Assembly: GCA_945889645.1 (NCBI GenBank)
Contig: CAMDCA010000022.1
Location: 1 to 33,955 of the forward strand
Reading direction: 5' to 3'
DNA length: 33,955 nucleotides
Origin: Rhizobium sp. Q54
Lineage (GTDB): Bacteria > Pseudomonadota > Alphaproteobacteria > UBA2966 > CAIVPW01
This document shows positions 1 to 7,341 of this stretch, piece after piece; position 1 is the stretch's first letter, and every line of letters starts with the position of its first letter. A model generated the notes under the pieces. That model saw nothing but the letters and a program-made list of their open reading frames with translations. It was not told the DNA's origin and ran no database searches. The translations under genes were made by a program, and so were the position numbers.

Positions 1-294
1 CAGCGGCATGAAGAAGCTGCCGCCAGCCGCCGTTTGCCGGGTCTCGCAATTGCCCACGCCGAACTCGGCTTCGCATTCCTGCCTCTGCGTGAAGCGTGGG
101 GCCTCGGCAACCAACGCCTGGTCTGCTGTCGCCTTGGCGTCTGCGCACGCGGCAGCGCCGAGGTCCGCGACGCACTCCTGCACGGTCGGGTAGAAGCGGG
201 CATCCTGTGGCAACGCTCCGTTGTCGCCGCAAGCGCCCATCGCCACGCTCGCGGTGCCGAGCAGCACCAGCCGAATTGATTGAGACTTCTTCAT
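1..294 (-). CDS. DUF1190-like lipoprotein, N-terminal part (runs off the left edge)
   Basis: Reading the minus strand from the ATG at 294 gives 98 residues with no stop before the window edge, so the 3' end lies outside. The protein opens with MKKSQSIRLVLLGTASVAMG and then Ala-Cys, a plausible though imperfect lipoprotein signal with Cys22 as lipid anchor. The mature part has regularly spaced cysteines and the stretches FYPTVQECVADLGAAAC and RFTQRQECEAEFG. These resemble the DUF1190 (YgiB-like) family of small lipoproteins of unknown role, and the family assignment is from memory of that pattern. An AGGGG lies about 8 bases before the ATG. Codon use fits the rest of the window. Confidence 0.6.
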   Translation of the reverse strand, partial: MKKSQSIRLVLLGTASVAMGACGDNGALPQDARFYPTVQECVADLGAAACADAKATADQALVAEAPRFTQRQECEAEFGVGNCETRQTAAGGSFFMPL

Positions 295-673
295 GGGTAC
301 CCCTAGGACTGGGTCGACTATCGAACTTAAGCGGCGCTTTTCATAGGTTGGAGGCCGACGGTGCCGTTCCAAGGGGGAGGGGCCAAGCGAGGATCGCGAC
401 TGCGAATCACACGCAAAAACGGAGGCGATCCCTCGCGGCGCGAGGGTATCTCGAAGTGCGCGCCGCCGCGCCGCGGCGTGGGCGGCCTGGCGTCGTTTGT
501 TTCGCGCGACCGAGGCCGCGTGTCGGAACTACTGCTTCGTATCCTGGGCAGGCGTGGCCGGTGCGCAGGCAGTCAAAGCGCAACATGCCTGTCGCGTAAC
601 CGCAACGTTGGCCCGGCATACAGGCGACGCTCAGGCCGGAAGGCATCCCGGCGCGGTTTCACAGGAGCACACT
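295..673. other. Intergenic region, no supported gene
   Basis: This 379-base stretch separates the minus-strand lipoprotein start from the plus-strand CBS gene, so both promoters should lie here, but no convincing -35/-10 pair stands out. Open frames cross it on both strands, but their translations are Arg/Gly/Ala-rich and lack family-like patterns. A short perfect hairpin (CCCTCGC, loop GGC, GCGAGGG) lies at 430-446. Confidence 0.5.
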
Positions 674-1105
674 ATGAGAGTTCTGGGTCTTTTGCGGCGC
701 GACAACGCTCTCTGCGTGTCGGCCGACGAACGCATTGCAGCGGTGGGCGCGCGCCTGGCGGTCGATGGCGTGCGTCTTGCGTGCGTTTGCACCGTCGAGC
801 GCCAGCTGCTCGGAGTCGTCACCGCCGGCGACATCAAGCGCGCCGCGCTGTCGGGTCGCATCGAGTACGGCGAGTGGCCGGTGCAGTCCGTCATGACGGC
901 CGACGTCGTCACCTGCGCGCCCGAGGACGACCTCGACCGCGTCCTCGATCTAATGCAGCAGCACGAGATGCACACCCTGCCGGTGGTGACCGGTGGGCGC
1001 GTCGTTGGATGCGTGTCGCTGGCCGAAGCCCTCGCTCAGTCGCGTGAGGAAACCCGGCGCCATGTCGACTATCTGACCGCATTTGTGTTTGGTGCTGCGG
1101 CCTAA
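674..1105 (+). CDS. CBS-domain pair protein
   Basis: A 143-residue stand-alone protein made of two CBS motifs (Bateman module). The first half contains LLGVVTAGDIKRAALSG. The second contains QSVMTADVVTCAPEDDL followed by LPVVTGGRVVGCVSLAEAL; the hydrophobic-VV-Gly-x-hydrophobic-S/T pattern is typical of CBS domains, which bind adenine nucleotides or related ligands. The frame is open from further upstream, but the ATG at 674 is preferred: AGGAG sits at 663-667 and the CBS fold begins right after it. No enzymatic or transport domain is attached, so it is presumably a soluble energy or nucleotide sensor; its partner is not apparent from the neighbours. It reads in the same direction as the next gene, 156 bases away. 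Confidence 0.8.
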   Translation: MRVLGLLRRDNALCVSADERIAAVGARLAVDGVRLACVCTVERQLLGVVTAGDIKRAALSGRIEYGEWPVQSVMTADVVTCAPEDDLDRVLDLMQQHEMHTLPVVTGGRVVGCVSLAEALAQSREETRRHVDYLTAFVFGAAA

Positions 1106-1261
1106 GACTCCCAGGCCTTAGTTTTGGCGCCGATTTCCGCCACTCTTGCGTCGGCGCAAGGAGGGCGCAACCTTTCGCTGATGGCGGCGGACGGGCAGCC
1201 TTTCGGGTTGCCGCAGGCACCCCGACGCTGTATGCCGACCCGGCACAACGAGGGGTCCCCC

Positions 1262-2254
1262 ATGCCGACGCGCCGTTCCTTCCTGGCTGCGACTGCCGCA
1301 AGTTTGATCGTGCCGCGTTTTGCGCACGGGCAGGCGCGGCTGCAGGTGCCGGTGTCCGCGCGCACCCTGATCGGGGTCCTGTGGACCCAGGGTGGCGAGG
1401 CCAGTGCCCCGCTGTGGGACGCCTTCACCGCTGGCGCCAACGCGGCGGACATTTCCAACGGGCGGGACTTCACCGTCCAGCACGCGTGGTGCGACAACGA
1501 CGACACCAAGCTACTGCAGTACGCCAAGTACCTGGTGGAGCGCGAGGCGGCGGTGCTGTTGGCTCAAGGCGGCGCCAGCGCGGCCGCTCTGGCGCAGGCC
1601 AGCCGCACGCTGCCGATCATCGCTATGACGGTGAGCGAGGCGGCGGCGGCCGAGCTCATCGGTCCGGACCTCGCGCACCCCAAGGCCAACGTCACCGGCC
1701 TCACGCTCACCACGTCACAGATGGCGGCCGGCCAGATCGACATCGCGGCGACGCTCGCGCCCGGCAAGCGCATCGGCATCCTAAGTGAACTCGGATCTGC
1801 CGCCGACGATGATTTCCTGCGCAATGCCATGACCGCGGCAACGCCCATGGGTGTCGAGCTCCTCGGTGGCCAGCCGACCGGTGGCGACTACGGCCGCGCC
1901 CTGACCGGTCTCGTCGCGCAGGGCGTCGGCGCGATTCTGGTGCCGGCCCCGGAGCTGGCGGAGGAACAACGCAAGCAGGTGGTCGCTGCCGCCAAAGCCG
2001 CCAAGGTCCCAGTCGTGTTCGGCAACCGGCTGGCGGTGCAGAAGGACGGTGGACTCATCAGCCTGGGTGGCGATCAGCTGAGCAACTACCGGCGCGCGGC
2101 GGCGATGATGGCGGCCGTCCTGCGCGGCGCCAAGCCCGGCGACATTCCGGCCGAGGTCGCCAAACCGACGTTGGTGGTCAACACCCGCGTGGCGCGGGAG
2201 CAGGGCATCACTGTTCCTGCGGCAATTCTGGCTCGTGCCGAGGCGGTCGAGTAA
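1262..2254 (+). CDS. ABC transporter substrate-binding protein (PF04392-like), Tat-exported
   Basis: A 330-residue periplasmic binding protein. The N-terminus MPTRRSFLAATAASLIVPRF is a twin-arginine signal (RRSF, hydrophobic stretch), with cleavage expected near AHG-QA. The mature protein has the layout of the ABC-type sugar/amino-acid-like binding family PF04392: IGVLWTQGG at the start, a lobe with VLLAQGGASAAAL and LTTSQM, IGILSELG in the second lobe, and the family-like C-terminus TVPAAILARAEAVE. The ATG at 1262 is chosen because the Tat signal starts there; the longer frame upstream has no signal-like sequence. No permease or ATPase gene is adjacent, so its transporter must be encoded elsewhere or it acts as an orphan binding protein; the substrate cannot be told. 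It converges on the cyclase gene with only 13 bases between the two stop codons. Confidence 0.75.
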   Translation: MPTRRSFLAATAASLIVPRFAHGQARLQVPVSARTLIGVLWTQGGEASAPLWDAFTAGANAADISNGRDFTVQHAWCDNDDTKLLQYAKYLVEREAAVLLAQGGASAAALAQASRTLPIIAMTVSEAAAAELIGPDLAHPKANVTGLTLTTSQMAAGQIDIAATLAPGKRIGILSELGSAADDDFLRNAMTAATPMGVELLGGQPTGGDYGRALTGLVAQGVGAILVPAPELAEEQRKQVVAAAKAAKVPVVFGNRLAVQKDGGLISLGGDQLSNYRRAAAMMAAVLRGAKPGDIPAEVAKPTLVVNTRVAREQGITVPAAILARAEAVE

Positions 2255-2267
2255 CGACCGGTTTCGA

Positions 2268-4169
2268 CTACGCCTGGGTGAAGGTTCCGTCCCAGGCCGC
2301 GCCCGGTGGGGCGAGCCGCAGCGTCTCGATGCGGGCGCGGTACATCGCATAGAGCGTGGAGTCGGGCTCGCCTTCCTGCAGCTTGGCAAGGACGGCGTCG
2401 GCCCCGGACCAATCGCGGCTGCGGTAGCGGCGCAAGGCGTCGTGCCACATCTCCAGCCGGTGGACGCTTTCCTCAGCAAACGCGCTCGCCTCGCCAAGCG
2501 GCTGGTAGAGGCGCACGGGCTCGTCGCGGCCGCGCACCCGCACCCGATCGATCTCGCGGAACAGGAAGCCCGGTGCCTCGGCCTGCGTGCTGGCAGTGAC
2601 GAGGATCGGTACCTCGTATTCGCGCGTCAGCTTCTCGACTCGCGCCGCAATGTTCACGCCGTCGCCGATCACCGTATAGTTCAGGCGGCGCGTCGAGCCC
2701 ATGTTGCCGACGACGACCGCAGCGCTGTTAACGCCGATGCCGAAGCGCACGCGCGGGCGATTGCGCTCCACCAGCGTGCGATTGAGGTCGTTCAGCGAGC
2801 CGTGCATGGATAGCGCAGCACGCACGGCGCGTTGTGCGTGATCGGGTTGTGGGATGGGTGCACCGAACACCGCCATCACCGAGTCGCCGATGAACTTGTC
2901 GACGATGCCCCCGTGCCGCTCGACCACGTTCGAGATCGCCGTCAGGTAGGCGTTGAGCACCGACACCAGTTCGCCCGGCGGCATGTGCTCGCTCATGCGG
3001 GTGAAGCCAAGGATGTCGGCGAACAGCACGGTGACGACGCGCTGCTCGCCGCCGAGTTCCAGGCGGCGCCCGAGCAACTCAGTTGCCACCTGCTGTGACA
3101 CCATCTTGCCCAAAAGTTCGCGGGCGCGGTCGCGCTCCGCCAGACCCTGAGTCATCTGGTTGACGGCAACGGCGAGTTGACCGAGCTCGTCGCCGCGCTG
3201 CACGCCGACCGTGACCGAGTAGTCGCCGGCCGCGACCTTCTCGACTGCCGCGACGACGCGGCGGATCGGTGAGGTGACGTTGCGCGCAATCAGGCCGGCG
3301 CCGATCGCAGAAACGATCAGGCCCGCGGCCAGCAGCAGCGCCAGGAAAAGGCGCAACTCGGCATAGCTCGCCATGGCTTCGTTCAGTGGCCGCTGCAGGA
3401 CGACCTGAAGCGAGCTGCTAGTGAAGTTGCCGAGCGGCGACAGCAGGGTGACGAACGGCTCGCCACCCAGCATGATGTCGGTGAGCGAACCACGCTGCCA
3501 CTCGCCGCGCGCCGCTTGTTGCGACAGCTCGGCGCGCCGCGCTTCAGGCAGCGTCGACGCATAGATGCTGAACTGCCCGCCTTCGCGGCGCCCGATCGAC
3601 ACGTCGGCGCCGGTCAGTTCCTTTAATTCGGCCGCGAGCACGTCGTTGAGGTCGAAGCCGAGGGTGATCCACGCCATCGGCACCGGCGCCATGAGCGGCA
3701 CAGTGACCAGCAAGTACGGGCGCGCGCCGACGAAGTCGACGCCGGACGCGGTGACCGCCCGCGCGCGCTCGGCGATCTCGATCAGGTGGGGCAGGGTGGT
3801 GCGCTCGCTCGACACCGCCATCTCGGGATCCGCCGCCAGCAGTGTGTGATCGAGGTCGAGGAGCGCTGCCTCGTCGGCGCCGATGCGGCTGCGCAGGTTG
3901 CGCAGGGCGGTGACCATGGTCGGAACGTGGCGCAGCGCGAACGCGGTCTTGAAAGCGAAGTCGCCCGACGCCAGCGACGCGGCCTGGGCCAGTTCGACCT
4001 CGCGTCGCTCCATCAGCGCCTCGAAGACACGTTCGCTGGCCCCCAGCTCGGCCTCGATCTGGGTTCGCGCGCTGCGGCCGGTGGCGAAGTAGACGGCGAT
4101 GAATGCCGTGCCCTGCACCGCCAGGATCAGGCCAAGCAGCGTCAGCAGGATGCGCGTGCGGAAACTCAA
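2268..4169 (-). CDS. Membrane adenylate/guanylate cyclase with periplasmic sensor and HAMP domain
   Basis: A 633-residue membrane sensor cyclase. TM1 lies at about residues 8-30, a large periplasmic Cache-like sensor region at about 31-270, and TM2 at about 273-297 (LFLALLLAAGLIVSAIGAGL). A HAMP linker follows (SPIRRVVAAVEKVAAGDYSV), then a class III nucleotide cyclase catalytic domain from about 378. The two metal-binding Asp positions are visible in VLFADILGFT and KFIGDSVMAVFG, and NYTVIGDGVNIAARVE matches the transition-state-stabilising segment. Family knowledge suggests it makes cAMP (or cGMP) in response to a periplasmic or membrane signal. The frame begins just after an in-frame stop, and the only reasonable start is TTG at 4169, 13 bases after the stop of the upstream cupredoxin gene, so the two are very likely co-transcribed and perhaps translationally coupled. 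Confidence 0.85.
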   Translation of the reverse strand: MSFRTRILLTLLGLILAVQGTAFIAVYFATGRSARTQIEAELGASERVFEALMERREVELAQAASLASGDFAFKTAFALRHVPTMVTALRNLRSRIGADEAALLDLDHTLLAADPEMAVSSERTTLPHLIEIAERARAVTASGVDFVGARPYLLVTVPLMAPVPMAWITLGFDLNDVLAAELKELTGADVSIGRREGGQFSIYASTLPEARRAELSQQAARGEWQRGSLTDIMLGGEPFVTLLSPLGNFTSSSLQVVLQRPLNEAMASYAELRLFLALLLAAGLIVSAIGAGLIARNVTSPIRRVVAAVEKVAAGDYSVTVGVQRGDELGQLAVAVNQMTQGLAERDRARELLGKMVSQQVATELLGRRLELGGEQRVVTVLFADILGFTRMSEHMPPGELVSVLNAYLTAISNVVERHGGIVDKFIGDSVMAVFGAPIPQPDHAQRAVRAALSMHGSLNDLNRTLVERNRPRVRFGIGVNSAAVVVGNMGSTRRLNYTVIGDGVNIAARVEKLTREYEVPILVTASTQAEAPGFLFREIDRVRVRGRDEPVRLYQPLGEASAFAEESVHRLEMWHDALRRYRSRDWSGADAVLAKLQEGEPDSTLYAMYRARIETLRLAPPGAAWDGTFTQA

Positions 4170-4182
4170 GGCGTGGACCGGG

Positions 4183-4839
4183 TCACGGTGTCACGAACCG
4201 GCCGACCGGATTGTTGCGGTCGATCTTCCACAAGCCGTCGAGTTTCAGGTCGATGCGAAATTCGGCATTGCCGATCGCGCCCGCGGCGACGGTGATCGGC
4301 AGTGGCTGTGGCGGGGTCGTCATGCCCGGGTGCCAGACGTACACATCGTGCGTGTCGGCGGGCAGGTTCTGCAGCACGGCGGTGCCGGTTGCGTTGGTCA
4401 CCGCGTAGTACGGCGTGTCGAGGACCAGTACGTACGCGATCATCCAGTCATGGATGCTGCACCCCACGACCACGACGCCGGCCGTATCGAATACCACCGG
4501 TGCCGAGACGACGTCGCGCGATAGGGGGATGGTGAAGGTCTTGGCCTGGGAAACCGAATAGACCGTGTGGCCGAACGTGTCGGCGTTGCGGAACACGACG
4601 GTGCTGCCGCGTCGCATCGGGGTGACAAAGGGGAACTGCGCGTTGACCTGGTCGATCGCCAGTGGCGCACTGGCGGCTGGGGCTGCGGGCGTCGGCGCGT
4701 TGCGAGGCGCCGCGTACAGGATGGCGTCGGCGATCGGGGCGCCGTTGGCGTCGCGCACGATTCCCGCGACATCCGCCGCGCGCGCTGCACTCGAAAGTAG
4801 AAGGACGGCTGCAACGGCGGCCGCAAGCAGGGTACGCAT
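4183..4839 (-). CDS. Secreted cupredoxin-like protein ('methylamine utilization protein' type)
   Basis: A 218-residue exported protein. The signal peptide MRTLLAAAVAAVLLLSSAAR ends near ARA-AD, and a carboxypeptidase-regulatory-like beta segment follows (VAGIVRDANGAPIADAILYA). Then comes a blue-copper-like domain: His91 in NADTFGHTVYS and the cluster GCSIHDWM giving Cys127, His130 and Met133. The Cys-x2-His-x2-Met spacing is that of amicyanin, so a type 1 copper site is likely. Such proteins are often annotated as methylamine utilization proteins, but no other mau gene is present and that role is not supported here. Start 4839 is chosen because it has GGGGGAG just upstream and begins the signal peptide. 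It directly precedes the membrane cyclase gene, which suggests a joint signalling unit (inference). Confidence 0.7.
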   Translation of the reverse strand: MRTLLAAAVAAVLLLSSAARAADVAGIVRDANGAPIADAILYAAPRNAPTPAAPAASAPLAIDQVNAQFPFVTPMRRGSTVVFRNADTFGHTVYSVSQAKTFTIPLSRDVVSAPVVFDTAGVVVVGCSIHDWMIAYVLVLDTPYYAVTNATGTAVLQNLPADTHDVYVWHPGMTTPPQPLPITVAAGAIGNAEFRIDLKLDGLWKIDRNNPVGRFVTP

Positions 4840-4910
4840 CCGGCTCCCCCAAAGGCGTTCGCACACTATCATGGGCCGGCGCGCCTTCGCAGCGGGCCGG
4901 AGCCCTGAAA

Positions 4911-4950
4911 CGACGGCGGCGCCCCGTTCGGAGGAACGGTGCGCCGTCGC
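4911..4950 (-). terminator. Hairpin downstream of flagellin gene 1
   Basis: An imperfect stem of about 15 pairs lies 28 bases past the flagellin stop on the minus strand: arms in 4911-4929 and 4932-4950, CCGTTC/GAACGG near the loop, one internal mismatch and one G-U pair. Only three U residues follow (GTTTC), so it is a weak or factor-assisted terminator. It separates the flagellin transcript from the cupredoxin-cyclase pair. Confidence 0.45.
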
Positions 4951-4977
4951 GGAACCGAAGCGGTGGGAGGGAAGCCG

Positions 4978-5796
4978 CTAGCGGTTGAACAGCTGCATGA
5001 TCGCCTGCGGACCGGAGTTGGCGATGGAGAGCGCCTGTACGCCGAGCTGCTGCTTGATCTGGAAGGCCTGCAGGTTGGCGCTTTCCTGGCTGAGGTCGGC
5101 ATCGACGAGGTTGCCGACACCCTGCTTCAGGATGTCCATCAGCTTGCCGGTAAAGTCTGCCTGGATGTCGACGCGCTTGGCGCCGGCGCCGAGCGAGGCG
5201 AGCGCGTTGGACACGTCGATGATCGCCTGGCTGATCGCGGTAAGCGCGGTTGCCGCCACCGTCGCGTTCGACAAGGACGCGGTGTGAAGGCTCAGCGAAG
5301 TCGCGTCGATGCTTTGCTTGGTAACGGTAATCGTGCTGCCGTCCACCGTCGACAAGACCTTCATGTCCGTCGCGCCGGAGTCGATCAGGTTCTTGCCGTT
5401 GAACTCTGCTGTCGCGACAATCGTTTCGATCTGCGCGCGCAGCGAAGTGAATTCCTGGTGCAGGGCCGTGTAGGAGTCGCTGTCGAGGCCTTCCTGGCTC
5501 GCCTGCACCGCCTTGGCCTTCATCTCGGTCAGCAGGTCGGCAATGGCTTTGCCGGCGTCGATGGCGACATTGACGACCGAGAGGCCAAGGGAGAGATTAG
5601 TTTTCACCGCTCCCAGACCCGCAATGTCACCGCGCATGTTCTGGGCGATGGCGAACGTCGCGGCGTCGTCCTTCGGACCGCTGACCTTCAAACCAGTCGT
5701 GACGCGTAGCTGGGTCATTTCCAGGCTGCGGGTCGTTGTCGCCAGGTTCTGCAGCGCGATCATTGCGCCGGCGTTGGTATTGATCGACATCGCCAT
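4978..5796 (-). CDS. fliC: Flagellin 1
   Basis: A 272-residue flagellin, the filament subunit exported through the flagellar type III apparatus. The N-terminal D0/D1 region is clear (MAMSINTNAGAMIALQNL, then the conserved VTTGLKVSGPKDDAA), as is the C-terminal D1/D0 helix region (QADFTGKLMDILKQGVGNLV, ESANLQAFQIKQQLG, ending QAIMQLFNR). The central variable domain is nearly absent, as in the approximately 270-residue flagellins of Caulobacter and relatives. The ATG at 5796 has GGGAG 9 bases upstream, and a canonical sigma-54 promoter lies at 5836-5853, so it is a late-class flagellar gene transcribed on its own. Flagellin 2 next door is the same length and nearly identical over most of the sequence. 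Confidence 0.95.
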   Translation of the reverse strand: MAMSINTNAGAMIALQNLATTTRSLEMTQLRVTTGLKVSGPKDDAATFAIAQNMRGDIAGLGAVKTNLSLGLSVVNVAIDAGKAIADLLTEMKAKAVQASQEGLDSDSYTALHQEFTSLRAQIETIVATAEFNGKNLIDSGATDMKVLSTVDGSTITVTKQSIDATSLSLHTASLSNATVAATALTAISQAIIDVSNALASLGAGAKRVDIQADFTGKLMDILKQGVGNLVDADLSQESANLQAFQIKQQLGVQALSIANSGPQAIMQLFNR

Positions 5797-5835
5797 GAGG
5801 CGTTCTCCCAGTAAGGGCGTTACCTGCCCGCACTA

Positions 5836-5853
5836 TCGCAAGCGTCGTGCCAG
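5836..5853 (-). promoter_or_regulatory. Sigma-54 promoter of flagellin 1
   Basis: On the minus strand the site reads CTGGCACGACGCTTGCGA. It has GG at -24 and GC at -12 separated by exactly ten bases and matches the TGGCAC-N5-TTGC consensus. Transcription should start about 30 bases before the flagellin ATG. This is the expected class for late flagellar genes that use RpoN and a flagellar activator. Confidence 0.85.
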
Positions 5854-6105
5854 TTGCGGTCCACTCGACCTCGAGAGGTACGCAATCGCGGGGCTGTGCG
5901 GCCTTTCGCGCAGGTTCATGAGACGCAGGCATTGGTTGAAAAGACGTAAACCGCAGATCAGGTACGTAGTTCAGGGGCAGAAGCTGCCGCGCTCGGTCGA
6001 TGATTCCGGCAGGAGCTGCCGACCCTGCAGAGCCGCGGATTCGTTGGCATTGAGTGATTGCCGGCCGCACGCGCCGTACCAGCGCCGCGCGACACACGCG
6101 GCGTC
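5854..6105. other. Flagellin intergenic spacer, no supported gene
   Basis: This stretch lies between the flagellin 1 promoter and the terminator of flagellin 2. Frames cross it, but none has a start with a ribosome binding site and family-like sequence. It is the expected place for upstream activator (FlbD/FleQ-type) binding sites for flagellin 1; none could be assigned by eye. Confidence 0.4.
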
Positions 6106-6140
6106 AAAAAAAGTGCGCGCCGATTCGAAATCGACGCGCC
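6106..6140 (-). terminator. Intrinsic terminator of flagellin 2
   Basis: On the minus strand an 11-bp stem (GCGCGTCGATT / AATCGGCGCGC, one mismatch, loop TCG) spans 6115-6139. Two bases later a run of seven T follows (6112 down to 6106). This is a textbook rho-independent terminator about 100 bases past the flagellin 2 stop codon. Confidence 0.85.
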
Positions 6141-6242
6141 AGTCGGGGGACTTGTAGGTGGCGTTGGGCGCGATACGTCCGGATATCGCGCCCCGCCTGG
6201 GGTGGGGCGCCGCCCGAGAGCAGCGCCGCCCGACCTGGTTGT

Positions 6243-7061
6243 TTAGCGGCCGAACAGGGCCAGGATGCTCTGCGGACCGGCGTTGGCGATGGCAAGGGCC
6301 TGCACACCCAGCTGCTGCTTGATCTGGAAGGACTGCAAGTTGGCGCTTTCCTGGGCCAGATCGGCGTCGACCAGGTTGCCGACACCCTGCTTCAGGATGT
6401 CCATCAGCTTGCCGGTGAAGTCGGCCTGGATGTCGATGCGCCTGGCGCCGGCGCCGAGCGAGGCAAGGGCGTTGGACACGTCGATGATCGCCTGGCTGAT
6501 CGCGGTCAACGCGGTGGCGGCAACCGTGGCGTTAGACAAGGTCAAGGTTGCGAGGCCGAGCGACGTTGCGTCGATCTGCTGCGCCGTGACGGTGATGCTG
6601 CTGCCATCGACCGTTGACAGAACCTTGAGGTTGGTCGAAGCCGAGTCGATGAGGTTCTTGCCGTTGAACTCCGCCGTTGCGACGATCGATTCGATCTGCG
6701 CGCGCAGCGAGGTGAACTCTTGATGCAAGGCCACGTAGGAGTCGGTGTCGAGGCCTTCCTGGCTCGCCTGGACCGACTTTGCCTTCATCTCGGTCAGCAG
6801 GTCGGCGATCGCCTTACCGGCGTCGATGGCGACGTTGACGATGGACTGACCCAACGCGAGGTTGGTCTTCACCGCCGCCATGCCGGCGATGTCGCCGCGC
6901 ATGTTCTGCGCAATGGCGAAGGTGGCTGCGTCGTCTTTTGGACCGTTGACGCGCAGGCCGGTGGTGACGCGCATCTGCGTCGTTTCGAGGAAGCGGTTGG
7001 TGGCAGACAAGCTCTGCAGGGCGACCATCGCCCCGGCATTGGTGTTGATAGACATCGCCAT
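6243..7061 (-). CDS. fliC: Flagellin 2
   Basis: A 272-residue flagellin, paralogous to flagellin 1, with the same start (MAMSINTNAGAM) and the same long conserved blocks such as GPKDDAATFAIAQNMRGDIA and ALTAISQAIIDVSNALASLG. Differences concentrate in the first 40 residues, around residues 140-175 and at the C-terminus (QSILALFGR here). Start 7061 has AGGAG upstream. It has its own sigma-54 promoter (7111-7128) and intrinsic terminator (6106-6140), so the two flagellins are separate transcription units and could be expressed to different levels. The pair is a recent tandem duplication by appearance; which subunit dominates the filament cannot be told from sequence. Confidence 0.95.
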   Translation of the reverse strand: MAMSINTNAGAMVALQSLSATNRFLETTQMRVTTGLRVNGPKDDAATFAIAQNMRGDIAGMAAVKTNLALGQSIVNVAIDAGKAIADLLTEMKAKSVQASQEGLDTDSYVALHQEFTSLRAQIESIVATAEFNGKNLIDSASTNLKVLSTVDGSSITVTAQQIDATSLGLATLTLSNATVAATALTAISQAIIDVSNALASLGAGARRIDIQADFTGKLMDILKQGVGNLVDADLAQESANLQSFQIKQQLGVQALAIANAGPQSILALFGR

Positions 7062-7110
7062 GACACGGACTCCTGGCTAACACGCGGGTTTTTCGCGCTT
7101 GGGGGCGATA

Positions 7111-7128
7111 TCGCAAGCCCCGTGCCAG
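7111..7128 (-). promoter_or_regulatory. Sigma-54 promoter of flagellin 2
   Basis: On the minus strand the site reads CTGGCACGGGGCTTGCGA, with GG-N10-GC spacing and the same consensus match as the flagellin 1 promoter. The predicted start site lies about 40 bases before the ATG at 7061. The interval 7129-7341 beyond it holds no supported gene and must contain the promoter of the divergent heme A synthase gene, which I could not pick out. Confidence 0.85.
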
Positions 7129-7341
7129 CGTGCCGCAGGAGCGTGCATCCCAGGAAAGGCGCTGTTTTCCGGGGTTTCGCGGGGCAGGAGATTCCCGGCG
7201 AGAAGTGCCGGCCGCGGCAATCTTTGCGCGTACCGGCCCTACCGAGTGGGGCAGAACTTACCGGTCCAGCGTGCCGCTGCGGCGATTCGCCCGCCCCTCG
7301 GTGGCCTGGACAAGCCCGTTGGCTGGACTAGGGTTGCGGCC

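Noticed and set aside
361-1047. Plus-strand open frame of 228 codons over the left intergenic region and the CBS gene
   Set aside because: Arg/Gly-rich translation, no ribosome binding site, and overlaps the CBS gene, which has clear family motifs in another frame.
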